DNA of 64,000 bases from JBQTII01 sp052387905 (GTDB taxonomy: Bacteria; Actinomycetota; Actinomycetes; Sporichthyales; Sporichthyaceae), in assembly GCA_052387905.1 (NCBI GenBank), contig JBQTIR010000004.1:1-64000 (forward strand). The letters are read 5' to 3'. This document shows, piece by piece, positions 43,783 to 51,356 of this stretch. Position 1 is the stretch's first letter. Every line of letters begins with the position of its first letter. The notes below the pieces were generated by a model, which made no database searches, had not been told where the DNA came from, and was given only the letters and a program-made list of their open reading frames with translations. The translations under genes were made by a program, and so were the position numbers.

Positions 43783-43919
43783 GCCCGCCTGGTGCGGGCA
43801 CTGCTCCTGCGCCGCCGCCGGCGCCTTCCCGGCCGCGCGCACGGCCCGGGGACCGCACGGTCGGACGTACCCAGCTGGCCGGCCATGCCCGCTTCACCGA
43901 GATCTCCCCGGAGGTCGGG

Positions 43920-44729
43920 GTGCTCGACCCCGACGCTTTCGACGCGGCGCTCGCCGCCGACCCCGACGCCGCGTTGCGGCTGCTGGTGGACATGGCGCGC
44001 GCCACCGACGAGCGGCTGCGCGCCGCGGCCAGGGCCTTGGCCGGACAGGTCGTTCTCGACCGGGCCCGACAGGGATTGCCGCGGGCGCGGGGCATCGGGC
44101 GGCTGCGTGCGGTGCCGGCCGACCGGGGAGGGGACCTGGATCTGGATGCGAGCCTGCCCGCGGTCGCGGAGGCCCGTGCCGGGGGTCGCCGCGTCGCGCT
44201 CACCGACCTGACCGCGCGCACCTGGGCACGTCCGGAGCTCGCGTTGTGCCTGGTCATCGACGCCTCGGGGTCCATGGGTGGGGACCGGCTCGCGGCCGCG
44301 GCGCTGACGGCGGCGGCTGCCGCGCTGCGCGCGCCCGGGGACTATGCGGTGCTCTCCTTCGCCCGTGAGGTCACGGTCCACAAGCCGCTCGAGGCCACGA
44401 ACTCCCCTGAGGCGGTGATCGATGCCGTGCTTGGCCTGCGCGGGCACGGCGTCACCGCCCTGTCCGCCGCGCTCACGGCCGCCGGAGCCCAGCTGGAGCG
44501 CTCGGCGGCGGCCCGCCGCGTCGTGGTCCTGCTCTCGGACTGCCGGGCTACTGACGACGTCGACCCCGTCCCGGCCGCCGGCGCCCTGCCCGAGCTCGTC
44601 ATCGTGGCCCCGACCGCGGACTGTGAGCAGGCCGCTGACCTCGCCTGCCGTGCCGGAGCCCGCTGGGCAGCCATGCGCGGCGCCTCCGACGCCCCCGCCG
44701 CGCTCCTCGCCCTGCTCGGTGCGGAATAG
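43920..44729 (+). CDS. VWA-domain protein, MoxR partner (possible upstream frameshift)
   Basis: The readable part gives 269 residues with the MIDAS motif LVIDASGSMGGDRL (Asp114-Ser118), Thr in HGVTALSAAL and Asp in VVVLLSDCRATDD, as in CoxE/NorD-like chaperones. GTG 43920 is the first start in this frame, but sequence upstream (GHARFTEISPEVG) looks like conserved protein and has no start before a stop at 43761. A frame one base over has GTG 43792 followed by an Arg-rich MRALLLRRRRRLPGRAHG, which looks like the true N-terminus. A single missing base near 43845-43870 would join them. Confidence 0.75.
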   Translation: MLDPDAFDAALAADPDAALRLLVDMARATDERLRAAARALAGQVVLDRARQGLPRARGIGRLRAVPADRGGDLDLDASLPAVAEARAGGRRVALTDLTARTWARPELALCLVIDASGSMGGDRLAAAALTAAAAALRAPGDYAVLSFAREVTVHKPLEATNSPEAVIDAVLGLRGHGVTALSAALTAAGAQLERSAAARRVVVLLSDCRATDDVDPVPAAGALPELVIVAPTADCEQAADLACRAGARWAAMRGASDAPAALLALLGAE

Positions 44730-44765
44730 AGTGGGCTACGTCTCACCGAGCCCAGGAGGATCGCC

Positions 44766-44876
44766 ATGATCGAGCCCACGCCGACCGAGGAAACCGTCGA
44801 GATCGCCGTCGACGATGTCGCGCAGGACCTGCTGGTCGAGGACGTCTCGATCGACGGCATGTGCGGCGTCTACTGA
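44766..44876 (+). CDS. mftA: Mycofactocin precursor peptide MftA
   Basis: A 36-residue precursor ending IDGMCGVY. The C-terminal Val-Tyr pair is the core from which MftC, by decarboxylation and cyclisation, and MftE, by proteolysis, make the redox cofactor. The acidic leader is what MftB binds. AGGAGG at ideal spacing before ATG 44766 marks it as highly translated. It lies 36 bases after the VWA gene, so it may also have its own promoter. Its last 16 bases overlap a possible mftB start. Confidence 0.95.
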   Translation: MIEPTPTEETVEIAVDDVAQDLLVEDVSIDGMCGVY

Positions 44877-45202
44877 GCACTGAGTCCGACGTTCCGGTGT
44901 CCGAGCCCGTCGCGTTCGACCGCCCTGTGTTCGACATGGATGGCGCCTGGGACCTGCACCCGCGGGTGGAGATCCGCCCGGAACGGTTCGGGGCGTTGCT
45001 CTACAGCTTCGATACCCGGCGTCTGTCGTTCCTGCGCAGCCCGGAGTTGCTCGCCGTCGTCCAGGGGCTCGCCGCGGCGCCGTCGGCTGCGGCGGCCTGC
45101 GCGGCGGTCGGCCTCGGCGCCGACGACCTTCCCGCCTACCGCGCCGCTCTGGCCAGGCTGGCCGATACCGACATGATTACGGCGAGGAGAGTCTTGTCAT
45201 GA
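44861..45202 (+). CDS. mftB: Mycofactocin chaperone MftB
   Basis: A 113-residue RiPP-recognition-element protein that delivers MftA to MftC. DMDGAWDLHPRVEIRPERFG, ALLYSFDTRRLSFLRSPELL match the family closely. GTG 44861 lies inside the mftA core codons; GTG 44897 would give 101 residues and is an equal candidate, as neither has a clear ribosome-binding site and coupling to mftA is likely. Its stop overlaps the mftC ATG (ATGA). Confidence 0.9.
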   Translation: MRRLLSTESDVPVSEPVAFDRPVFDMDGAWDLHPRVEIRPERFGALLYSFDTRRLSFLRSPELLAVVQGLAAAPSAAAACAAVGLGADDLPAYRAALARLADTDMITARRVLS

Positions 45203-46401
45203 CCACCTCACCCCGTCCCCTGATCGAGGAGTTCGCCCTCGGTCTGGAGTCCCCGATCTGCCTGACCTGGGAGCTCACCTACGCCTGCAACCTGGCGTGC
45301 GTGCACTGTCTGTCGAGCTCAGGTCGCCGGGACCCGCGTGAGCTCTCCACCGCCGAGGCCATGGCAGTCATCGACGAGATGGAGGCTATGAAGGTCTTCT
45401 ACGTCAACGTCGGAGGCGGCGAGCCCACGGTCCGCCCGGATTTCTTCGAGCTGCTCGACTATGCGACCGCGCACAAGGTCGGGGTGAAGTTCTCCACCAA
45501 CGGGGTGCGGATCAACCCCGCCGCAGCGAGGCGCATTGCGGCGAACGACTACCTGGACGTGCAGATCTCCCTCGACGGGGCCACGGCGCAGGTCAACGAC
45601 GCGGTCCGCGGCGCGGGCTCCTACGACATGGCGCTCACGGCCCTGGAGAACCTCGCCGGGGCCGGGTTCCCCAACGCCAAGATCTCGGTGGTGATGACCC
45701 GTCAGAACGTGGGGCAGCTGGACGAGTTCGCGGCCCTCGCCGACCGCTACGGCGCGACGCTTCGCCTGACCCGGCTGCGCCCCTCGGGTCGCGGCGCCGA
45801 CGTCTGGGACGAGATGCACCTGCTCGCAGGCCAGCAGCGTCAGCTCTACGACTGGCTGGTGGAGCGCGGCGAGGGTGTGCTCACCGGGGACTCGTTCTTC
45901 CACCTGGCCGGCTACGGTGAGGCGTTGCCCGGGCTGAACCTCTGCGGGGCCGGGCGGGTCGTCTGCCTGATCGACCCGGTCGGGGACGTCTACGCCTGCC
46001 CGTTCGCGATCCACCCCGAGTTCCTTGCCGGCAACGTCCGCGACCCCGGGGGCTTCGCTGCCGTGTGGCGGACCTCGGAGTTGTTCGCCGACCTGCGCAA
46101 GCCGCAGACCGGAGGGTCCTGCTCCGGTTGCGGTGCCTACGATTCGTGCCGCGGTGGCTGTATGGCGGCGAAGTTCTTCACCGGTCTCCCGCTCGATGGC
46201 CCGGACCCGGAATGCGTGCGTGGCTTCGGCGAGGCGGCCCTGGCCGCCGCCGACCGCGAGGGTGCGCCGCGCTCACCCGTCGATCACTCCCGCACGGGGC
46301 GGGGGCCCGTTCCGGTCACCATCGGGATGGGCCGACCGGCCGAGTTGCCTGCGCCGGACCGAGCCTGCGACGTCAACCCGTTGGCCGGCCTTGTCCGCTG
46401 A
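45199..46401 (+). CDS. mftC: Mycofactocin radical SAM maturase MftC
   Basis: A 400-residue radical SAM/SPASM enzyme acting on the MftA Val-Tyr end. The SAM-cluster cysteines are Cys30, Cys34 and Cys37 (YACNLACVHC), NVGGGEPTVRPDF is the GGE motif, and auxiliary-cluster cysteines fall in LCGAGRVVC, YACPFAI, GSCSGCGAYDSC and RGGC. Length and motifs are standard for MftC. It is coupled to mftB by a 4-base overlap. Confidence 0.96.
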   Translation: MTTSPRPLIEEFALGLESPICLTWELTYACNLACVHCLSSSGRRDPRELSTAEAMAVIDEMEAMKVFYVNVGGGEPTVRPDFFELLDYATAHKVGVKFSTNGVRINPAAARRIAANDYLDVQISLDGATAQVNDAVRGAGSYDMALTALENLAGAGFPNAKISVVMTRQNVGQLDEFAALADRYGATLRLTRLRPSGRGADVWDEMHLLAGQQRQLYDWLVERGEGVLTGDSFFHLAGYGEALPGLNLCGAGRVVCLIDPVGDVYACPFAIHPEFLAGNVRDPGGFAAVWRTSELFADLRKPQTGGSCSGCGAYDSCRGGCMAAKFFTGLPLDGPDPECVRGFGEAALAAADREGAPRSPVDHSRTGRGPVPVTIGMGRPAELPAPDRACDVNPLAGLVR

Positions 46402-47365
46402 TGGCCCGCACGCCCGGTCCTCACCTGAGGGTCGGCCGCGCCCGGGTGATCGGGGTCCGTCTTCGGCAGCGATTCCGACCCTTACCGATCTGACGTGGCC
46501 TCAGGTTGAGGAGCGTGCCGCCGCCGTGCTGGCGATCCCGCTCGGTGCGACGGAGCAGCACGGCCCGCACCTGCCGCTCTCGGTGGACACCGACACGGCG
46601 CTGACGCTGTGCCGTCGTCTCGCGGCGGTCCGCCCGCACGTGCTCGTCGCGCCCGCCCTGCCCTACGGCGCCAGCGGCGAGCACGCAGGATTCCCGGGCA
46701 CGCTCTCGATCGGTCACGAGGCCCTGGAGCACGTCCTGGTCGAACTCGCCCGCTCCGCGGCGCGCACGTTCCCGCGCGTGCTCTTCGTCAGCGGACACGG
46801 CGGCAACGCCCGGGCGGTGCGGGCTGCGGTCGTCCGGCTGGTGGCCGACGGTCTGGACGTCGCGGTGCACGAACCCCGCTGGAGCGGTGACCCGCATGCC
46901 GGCCGGGTGGAGACCGCGCTGATGCTCGCGCTGGACCCGGCGCGTGTCGACATGGCCGCCGCGGAGGCTGGGGACACCCGGCCGCTGGCCGAGCTGATGC
47001 CAGCGCTGCGCGCCGAGGGAGTTCGTGCGGTCAGCGCGAACGGTGTCCTCGGCGACCCCCGCGGCGCCACCGCGGCCGAGGGCGTGGCGCTACTCGATCG
47101 CCTCACCGCCGACCTCGTCGCCCAGTTCGACGTCTGGCTGAGCATTCCCGCATCGCTTTCCCCCGCCCCCGCCCCCGCCCCCACCCCCACCCGCGCCCCC
47201 GCCTTCACCTCTGTTGCGTCCGAAGAAGTGGTCGCGATAGCAGCCGATCCTTCGGACGTCGCGTCTGTCGTGCCCCCCGCCGGCCAGCTCCTCCGAACAG
47301 CGTCCGAAGAAGTGGTCGCTATAGCAGCCGATCCTTCGGACGCAACGCAGGGAGCGGTGCGGTGA
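46391..47365 (+). CDS. mftE: Mycofactocin peptidase MftE (creatininase fold) with added C-terminal tail
   Basis: Cleaves the MftC product to release the Val-Tyr-derived moiety. Metal-binding motifs are VLAIPLGATEQHGPHLPL, SVDTDTA and FVSGHGGNARAV. The start is unclear: no ATG or GTG lies near; TTG 46391, overlapping mftC by 11 bases, gives 324 residues and is my choice. After residue 255 or so the protein continues with a Pro/Ala/Thr linker from a CCCCCG-rich tract and two copies of ASEEVVAIAADPSD encoded by palindromic elements, a tail not expected of the family. GTGA overlap with the SDR follows. Confidence 0.85.
   Translation: MSADGPHARSSPEGRPRPGDRGPSSAAIPTLTDLTWPQVEERAAAVLAIPLGATEQHGPHLPLSVDTDTALTLCRRLAAVRPHVLVAPALPYGASGEHAGFPGTLSIGHEALEHVLVELARSAARTFPRVLFVSGHGGNARAVRAAVVRLVADGLDVAVHEPRWSGDPHAGRVETALMLALDPARVDMAAAEAGDTRPLAELMPALRAEGVRAVSANGVLGDPRGATAAEGVALLDRLTADLVAQFDVWLSIPASLSPAPAPAPTPTRAPAFTSVASEEVVAIAADPSDVASVVPPAGQLLRTASEEVVAIAADPSDATQGAVR
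47216..47258. repeat. Palindromic element, copy A (in mftE)
   Basis: CGTCCGAAG (217-225 of this kilobase) pairs with CTTCGGACG (250-258). It differs from copy B at one of 43 positions, in the core (GCGATAGC instead of GCTATAGC). It encodes ASEEVVAIAADPSD in the mftE frame. Confidence 0.8.
47300..47343. repeat. Palindromic element, copy B (in mftE)
   Basis: A 10-bp perfect stem GCGTCCGAAG / CTTCGGACGC around GGTCGCTATAGCAGCC. It lies exactly 84 bases after copy A, so the repeat is in frame, and ends shortly before the mftE stop. Confidence 0.85.
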
Positions 47366-48168
47366 GCGCAGGGGTGACGGGCGCAGCGCCGCGGGTGGCG
47401 TTGGTCACCGGTGCGGCGCGGGGGATCGGCGCCGCGACGGTGGCGCGGCTGGCGGGCAGCGGTTGGCACGTGCTGGCAGTCGACGTGGTGAGCGATGACC
47501 CGGCGCTCGGCTACGCCTTCGCGCGTCCGGCAGATCTTGAGGCGGTCACCGCGTCGGCGCCAGGTGCGGTGGCCGCGTTCGTGGCCGACGTGCGTGACCC
47601 CGGCGCCCTGTCCGCGGCCGTCGCCGAGACCGAAGTGCGCTGGGGCGGCCTGGACGCCGCGATCGCGTGCGCCGGTGCGATCGGGGGCGGTAAACCCGCG
47701 TGGGCCCTCACCGCGGCAACCGAGGCAGCGGTGCTCGACATCAACCTCGGCGGCACGCTGAACCTAGCCCGTGCCGCGATTCCGGCGCTGCTGCGTCGCC
47801 CGCAACCCCGCAGTGGCCGCTTCGTCGCGGTGGCCTCGGCCGCGGCGACCCGGGGCCTGCCGACCCTCGCTGCGTACTGCGCGGCCAAGGCCGGCGTCGC
47901 CGGATTCGTCCGCGCACTCGCCGTCGAACTCGGCGACTCCGGGGTGACGGCGAACGCGGTCAGCCCCGGCTCCACCGACACCGCGATGCTGGCCGAGTCC
48001 GCGCGGCTCTACGGCCTCGCGAGTGCGGCGGACTTTGCCGCCCAGGCTCCGCAGGGCCGGCTTCTCGCTGCCGATGAGGTGGCCGCCGTCATCGCCTTCC
48101 TCGCCAGCCGCGATTCCAGCGGCATGACCGGCGCGATCGTTCCCGTCGACGCCGGCCTCGCGCTTTAG
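47362..48168 (+). CDS. Mycofactocin-type SDR oxidoreductase
   Basis: A 268-residue SDR: VALVTGAARGIGAATVARL, DVRDPGALSAAV, ACAGAIGGG, SAAATRGLPTLAAYCAAKAG with Tyr-x-x-x-Lys, and a C-terminal MTGAIVPVDAGLAL. SDRs inside mft loci form a recognised subfamily thought to use mycofactocin for cofactor exchange. The extra residues DDPALGYAFARPADLEAV after the beta-2 strand are an insertion typical of these. The start GTG overlaps the mftE stop. Confidence 0.88.
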   Translation: MSAGVTGAAPRVALVTGAARGIGAATVARLAGSGWHVLAVDVVSDDPALGYAFARPADLEAVTASAPGAVAAFVADVRDPGALSAAVAETEVRWGGLDAAIACAGAIGGGKPAWALTAATEAAVLDINLGGTLNLARAAIPALLRRPQPRSGRFVAVASAAATRGLPTLAAYCAAKAGVAGFVRALAVELGDSGVTANAVSPGSTDTAMLAESARLYGLASAADFAAQAPQGRLLAADEVAAVIAFLASRDSSGMTGAIVPVDAGLAL

Positions 48169-48184
48169 CTGCGGGTGCGCTTCC

Positions 48185-49702
48185 TTGAATGCTCCAACTT
48201 CTGCAGGCGAGTCGGGCCTACGCGTCCTCGTGAAAGCCCGGGACACACTCAGAAGTTGGGCAACTTCTGCGCCCGGACTCCCGGTGGGCTTCGCGATCCG
48301 TCTGGATGCGGGCACGCGCCGCGTGGGCGCCGACCTGGTCACCGGCGGTCTGCCCTGGCGGGTGCTGCGGCTGAACGCCGCCGGGCTCGCGGCATGGCAG
48401 GCATTGCTCGACGGCCCGGTCACCTCTGCGGCAACCGGCGCATTGGCCCGGCGCCTCTGTGACGCAGGCCTGGCCCACCCGGTGCCCCCAGCATGCATGC
48501 CGCCGCCGCAGGTGAGCGTCATAGTCCCTGTGCTCGACCGGGCGGCAGAACTCGATCGCGCGCTCACCGCACTCGGTCGCGCGCACCCGGTCTTGGTCGT
48601 GGATGACGGGTCGTCAGACCCGGCCGCGATCCGCGCGGTGGCCCAACGACACGGCGCCCAGCTCGTGCGCCGCGAGCGCACCGGCGGACCCGGCGCGGCC
48701 CGCAACACCGGCCTCGCCCATGCCGGCACCGAGTTCGTCGCGTTCCTCGACAGCGACACCGAGCCGAGCCCGGGCTGGATCGAAGCCCTCGCGCCCCACC
48801 TCGCCGACCCGGCCCTGGCCGCGATCGCCCCCCGCATCGTCGGCTCCGGCCACAGTGCGCCGGCCCGCTACGCCCATAGCCGCGGTGCCCTCGACCTCGG
48901 CCCCCACCCGGGCCCCGTTGCGCCCGGCACCGCAATCGCCTATGTCCCGACTGCCGCGTTGCTTGCCCGCCGCAGCGCCCTGCTCGATGTCGCACAGCAC
49001 GCCGACATTTTCGACGAGACCCTGCGCTACGGCGAGGACGTCGATCTGATCTGGCGTCTGCACGCCGCGGGCCATCGGATCCGCTACGAGCCCGCCGTCA
49101 CCGTCGCCCACCACGAGCCTTCGACCTGGCCCGCCCTGATGCGCCGGCGCTTTCACTACGGCAGTTCCGCGGCCGACCTCGCCGGCCGCCACCCCGGTGC
49201 CATGGCCCCCCTGGTGATCGAGCCGTGGAGCACCGCCGTCGTCGTGGCCGCCCTTGCCTGCCGACCCCGCACCGCTGCCCTGCTCGCCGGCGCGGCTGTG
49301 CTCGCCGAGAACCGCGCCCGCCGAAGCTCGGGCGCGGCGAGCGGCGCCGCCCCGGCCGTCGCCCGCCGCACCCGCACAACCCTGCACGGCCTCGGGACCT
49401 ATGCCACCCAGTTCGCGGCCCCGGCCCTGCTCGCCGCCACCGTCCACCCCCGCACCCGCGCCGCGGCGGGAATCCTCGCGCTGGCCCCACCCCTGCTGGA
49501 TCGCCTCCGGACCTACGACCCCACGGCGCGCACCGGGACCGCGACCTACGTGCTCGGACACCTCGGCGAGGACCTCGCCTACGGCGCGGGCGTGCTCAGC
49601 GGCAGTCTTCGTGCCCGCAGCACAACGGCCCTGCGCCCGGTCTGGAGCCGCCGCACCCTCGGGCCGACGCGGCCCACGCCGCCCACGCCGCCCACGCCCT
49701 AG
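48185..49702 (+). CDS. mftF: Mycofactocin glycosyltransferase MftF
   Basis: A GT2-family enzyme that adds beta-1,4-linked glucose chains to mycofactocin. Up to 505 residues: an N-terminal RRE-like part (LPVGFAIRLDAGTRRVGADL, VLRLNAAGLAAW), then the catalytic domain with VSVIVPVLDRAAEL, VLVVDDGSSDP, TGGPGAARNTGLAHA, EFVAFLDSDTEP and YGEDVDLIWRLHAAGHRI, and C-terminal hydrophobic helices. TTG 48185 or GTG 48230 may be the start. A strong palindrome lies in this 5' region. The C-terminus is a (PTP)n repeat. Confidence 0.9.
   Translation: MNAPTSAGESGLRVLVKARDTLRSWATSAPGLPVGFAIRLDAGTRRVGADLVTGGLPWRVLRLNAAGLAAWQALLDGPVTSAATGALARRLCDAGLAHPVPPACMPPPQVSVIVPVLDRAAELDRALTALGRAHPVLVVDDGSSDPAAIRAVAQRHGAQLVRRERTGGPGAARNTGLAHAGTEFVAFLDSDTEPSPGWIEALAPHLADPALAAIAPRIVGSGHSAPARYAHSRGALDLGPHPGPVAPGTAIAYVPTAALLARRSALLDVAQHADIFDETLRYGEDVDLIWRLHAAGHRIRYEPAVTVAHHEPSTWPALMRRRFHYGSSAADLAGRHPGAMAPLVIEPWSTAVVVAALACRPRTAALLAGAAVLAENRARRSSGAASGAAPAVARRTRTTLHGLGTYATQFAAPALLAATVHPRTRAAAGILALAPPLLDRLRTYDPTARTGTATYVLGHLGEDLAYGAGVLSGSLRARSTTALRPVWSRRTLGPTRPTPPTPPTP
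48194..48269. repeat. CAGAAGTTG palindrome cluster at the mftF 5' end
   Basis: CCAACTTCTG (48194-48203), CAGAAGTTG (48250-48258) and CAACTTCTG (48261-48269). The last two form a near-perfect palindrome with a 2-base centre; the first and second form a 10-bp inverted repeat around a 46-base interval. Two mutually exclusive hairpins are possible. Confidence 0.65.
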
Positions 49703-49712
49703 GCTCGTACCC

Positions 49713-50882
49713 ATGGGCAACGGCTGGTTCGAGACGGTGGCAGAAGCGCAGCGACGGGCGAAACGTCGCCTACCCGGCTCGGTCTACAAGGCCCTGATCG
49801 CGGGGTCCGAACGCGGGCTGACGCTGGAGGACAACCTCCACGCCTTCGGCGAACTGGGCTTCGCGCCCCACGTGGTCGGCGCGAGCGCCACGCGCAACCA
49901 GAGCGTCACCGTGCTCGGCCAGCAGCTCTCGATGCCGGTGCTGATCTCGCCGACCGGCGTGCAAGCGGTGCATCCCGAGGGTGAACTCGCGGTGGCCCGC
50001 GCGGCCGCTGCCCGCGGCACCGCGATGGGCCTGAGTTCGTTCGCGAGCCGCTCCATCGAGGACGTCACGGCCACGGGGGTGCCGACTTTCTTCCAGATCT
50101 ACTGGAGCGGGGATCGCGACACGATCACCGCACGCCTGGAGCGCGCGCGACGCGCCGGGGCCGTCGGCATCATCGTCACCCTGGACTGGTCGTTCTCCCA
50201 TCAGCGGGACTGGGGCAGCCCGTCGATCCCGGAGTCCATCGGGCTGAAGACCGCGCTGAAGTTCGCCCCCGAGGTCATGCTGCGCCCGCGCTGGCTCGCC
50301 GGCTTCGCGAAGACGGGCAAGCTGCCCGACCTCGGCGTTCCGAACTGGACGACCGGGCAGGCGCCCGGCTTCTTCACCGCGTACGGCGAGTGGATGATGA
50401 CCCCGCCGCCGACCTGGGACGACATGGCGTGGCTGGCCAAGCAGTGGGACGGCCCGGTCATGATCAAGGGGATCTGCCGGGTCGACGACGCCAAGCGCGC
50501 GGTCGATGCCGGGATCCGGGCGATCTCGGTGTCCAACCACGGCGGCAACAACCTCGACGGGACCCCGGCCGCGATCCGCGCCCTGCCGGCAATCGCGGAC
50601 GCGGTGGGCGAGCAGGTCGACGTGCTCCTCGACGGTGGCATCCGCCGCGGTTCCGATGTCGTCAAGGCAGTGGCGCTCGGCGCCCGCGCGGTGATGATCG
50701 GGCGCGCCTACCTCTGGGGCCTCGCGGCCAACGGCCAAGGCGGCGTCGAGAACGTCCTGGACATCCTGCGCGCCGGCATCGACTCGGCCCTGCTCGCCCT
50801 CGGCAAGGCCGACGTCGCTGAGCTGTCCCGCGACGACATTCTGATTCCCGACGGCTTCCGCCGCGACCTCGGCGCGAACTGA
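49713..50882 (+). CDS. mftD: Mycofactocin FMN-dependent oxidoreductase MftD
   Basis: A 389-residue (S)-2-hydroxy-acid-oxidase-like flavoprotein. MftD deaminates the MftE product to give premycofactocin. Motifs: ISPTGVQAVHPEGELAVARA, GLSSFASRSIEDV, FFQIYWSGDR, MIKGICRVDDAKRAVDAG, ISVSNHGGNNLDGTPA and DGGIRRGSDVVKAVALGARA, all typical of the FMN TIM barrel with catalytic His in SNHGG. It is placed last here, after mftF, rather than between mftC and mftE as in the common order. Confidence 0.93.
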   Translation: MGNGWFETVAEAQRRAKRRLPGSVYKALIAGSERGLTLEDNLHAFGELGFAPHVVGASATRNQSVTVLGQQLSMPVLISPTGVQAVHPEGELAVARAAAARGTAMGLSSFASRSIEDVTATGVPTFFQIYWSGDRDTITARLERARRAGAVGIIVTLDWSFSHQRDWGSPSIPESIGLKTALKFAPEVMLRPRWLAGFAKTGKLPDLGVPNWTTGQAPGFFTAYGEWMMTPPPTWDDMAWLAKQWDGPVMIKGICRVDDAKRAVDAGIRAISVSNHGGNNLDGTPAAIRALPAIADAVGEQVDVLLDGGIRRGSDVVKAVALGARAVMIGRAYLWGLAANGQGGVENVLDILRAGIDSALLALGKADVAELSRDDILIPDGFRRDLGAN

Positions 50883-50887
50883 CAGCC

Positions 50888-51220
50888 CTACTTCGCGGCC
50901 TCGTCCACCAGCAACTCTGCCGCCGGGTCCGCCTCCAGGCGGGCGTCGGGGATGGGCTTGCCGCTGAGCACCGAGGTGCCGTAGGTGCCGGCGGCCAGGC
51001 GCTGCTCGGCCCGATCAACTGCCGCCAGGCGCCCGCGCAACGAATCTGTGACCAGTCCCTGGGTGCCCACCGTGGTCAGTTTCCCGGCTCCGTCGCCGAT
51101 GTCGTCCACGGTCCCGGATTCCGAGCGCAGCGTGGCGTCCTGGGCGTCGAGTTCGATCAGCAGCGCGTCGATGCGGGCACGTTCGGCTTGCAGCAGACCT
51201 TGAGCTCGTTCAGCGTTCAT
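50888..51220 (-). CDS. TraR/DksA-like protein without zinc-finger cysteines
   Basis: A 110-residue protein with a long N-terminal coiled coil (ERARIDALLIELDAQDATL, LRGRLAAVDRAEQRLAAGT) and the DksA-type C-terminal part YGTSVLSGKPIPDARLEADP. In zinc-binding homologues this reads YGxCxxCGxxIxxxRLxAxP; both Cys are replaced (Ser, Leu). It may still enter the RNA-polymerase secondary channel. GGAAGG precedes ATG 51220. It converges with mftD and diverges from the molybdopterin oxidoreductase. Confidence 0.78.
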   Translation of the reverse strand: MNAERAQGLLQAERARIDALLIELDAQDATLRSESGTVDDIGDGAGKLTTVGTQGLVTDSLRGRLAAVDRAEQRLAAGTYGTSVLSGKPIPDARLEADPAAELLVDEAAK

Positions 51221-51289
51221 GGAGCACCTTCCGTCGCGGGCCGATTCCTTCTCTTACCCCGTTTCGCCCGCGCGATCGCTGGAGGCAGG

Positions 51290-51308
51290 AACCTATAGCC
51301 ATTAGGCA
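51290..51308 (+). promoter_or_regulatory. Operator-like inverted repeat upstream of the molybdopterin oxidoreductase
   Basis: AACCTA, 7 bases, TAGGCA. The same AACCTA-N7-TAGGTT layout, there a perfect inverted repeat, overlaps the aldehyde dehydrogenase promoter at 58820. It lies 49 bases before the ATG and between divergent genes. Confidence 0.45.
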
Positions 51309-51356
51309 GATTCCGCGGCAGACTGACGCTGACCCCCATCGCCCCGGGAGCGCGTC

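Noticed and set aside
47155..47205. CCCCCG-rich tract in mftE considered as an origin or recombination site
   Set aside because: It encodes a Pro/Ala/Thr linker in frame and shows no symmetrical or partition-site structure.
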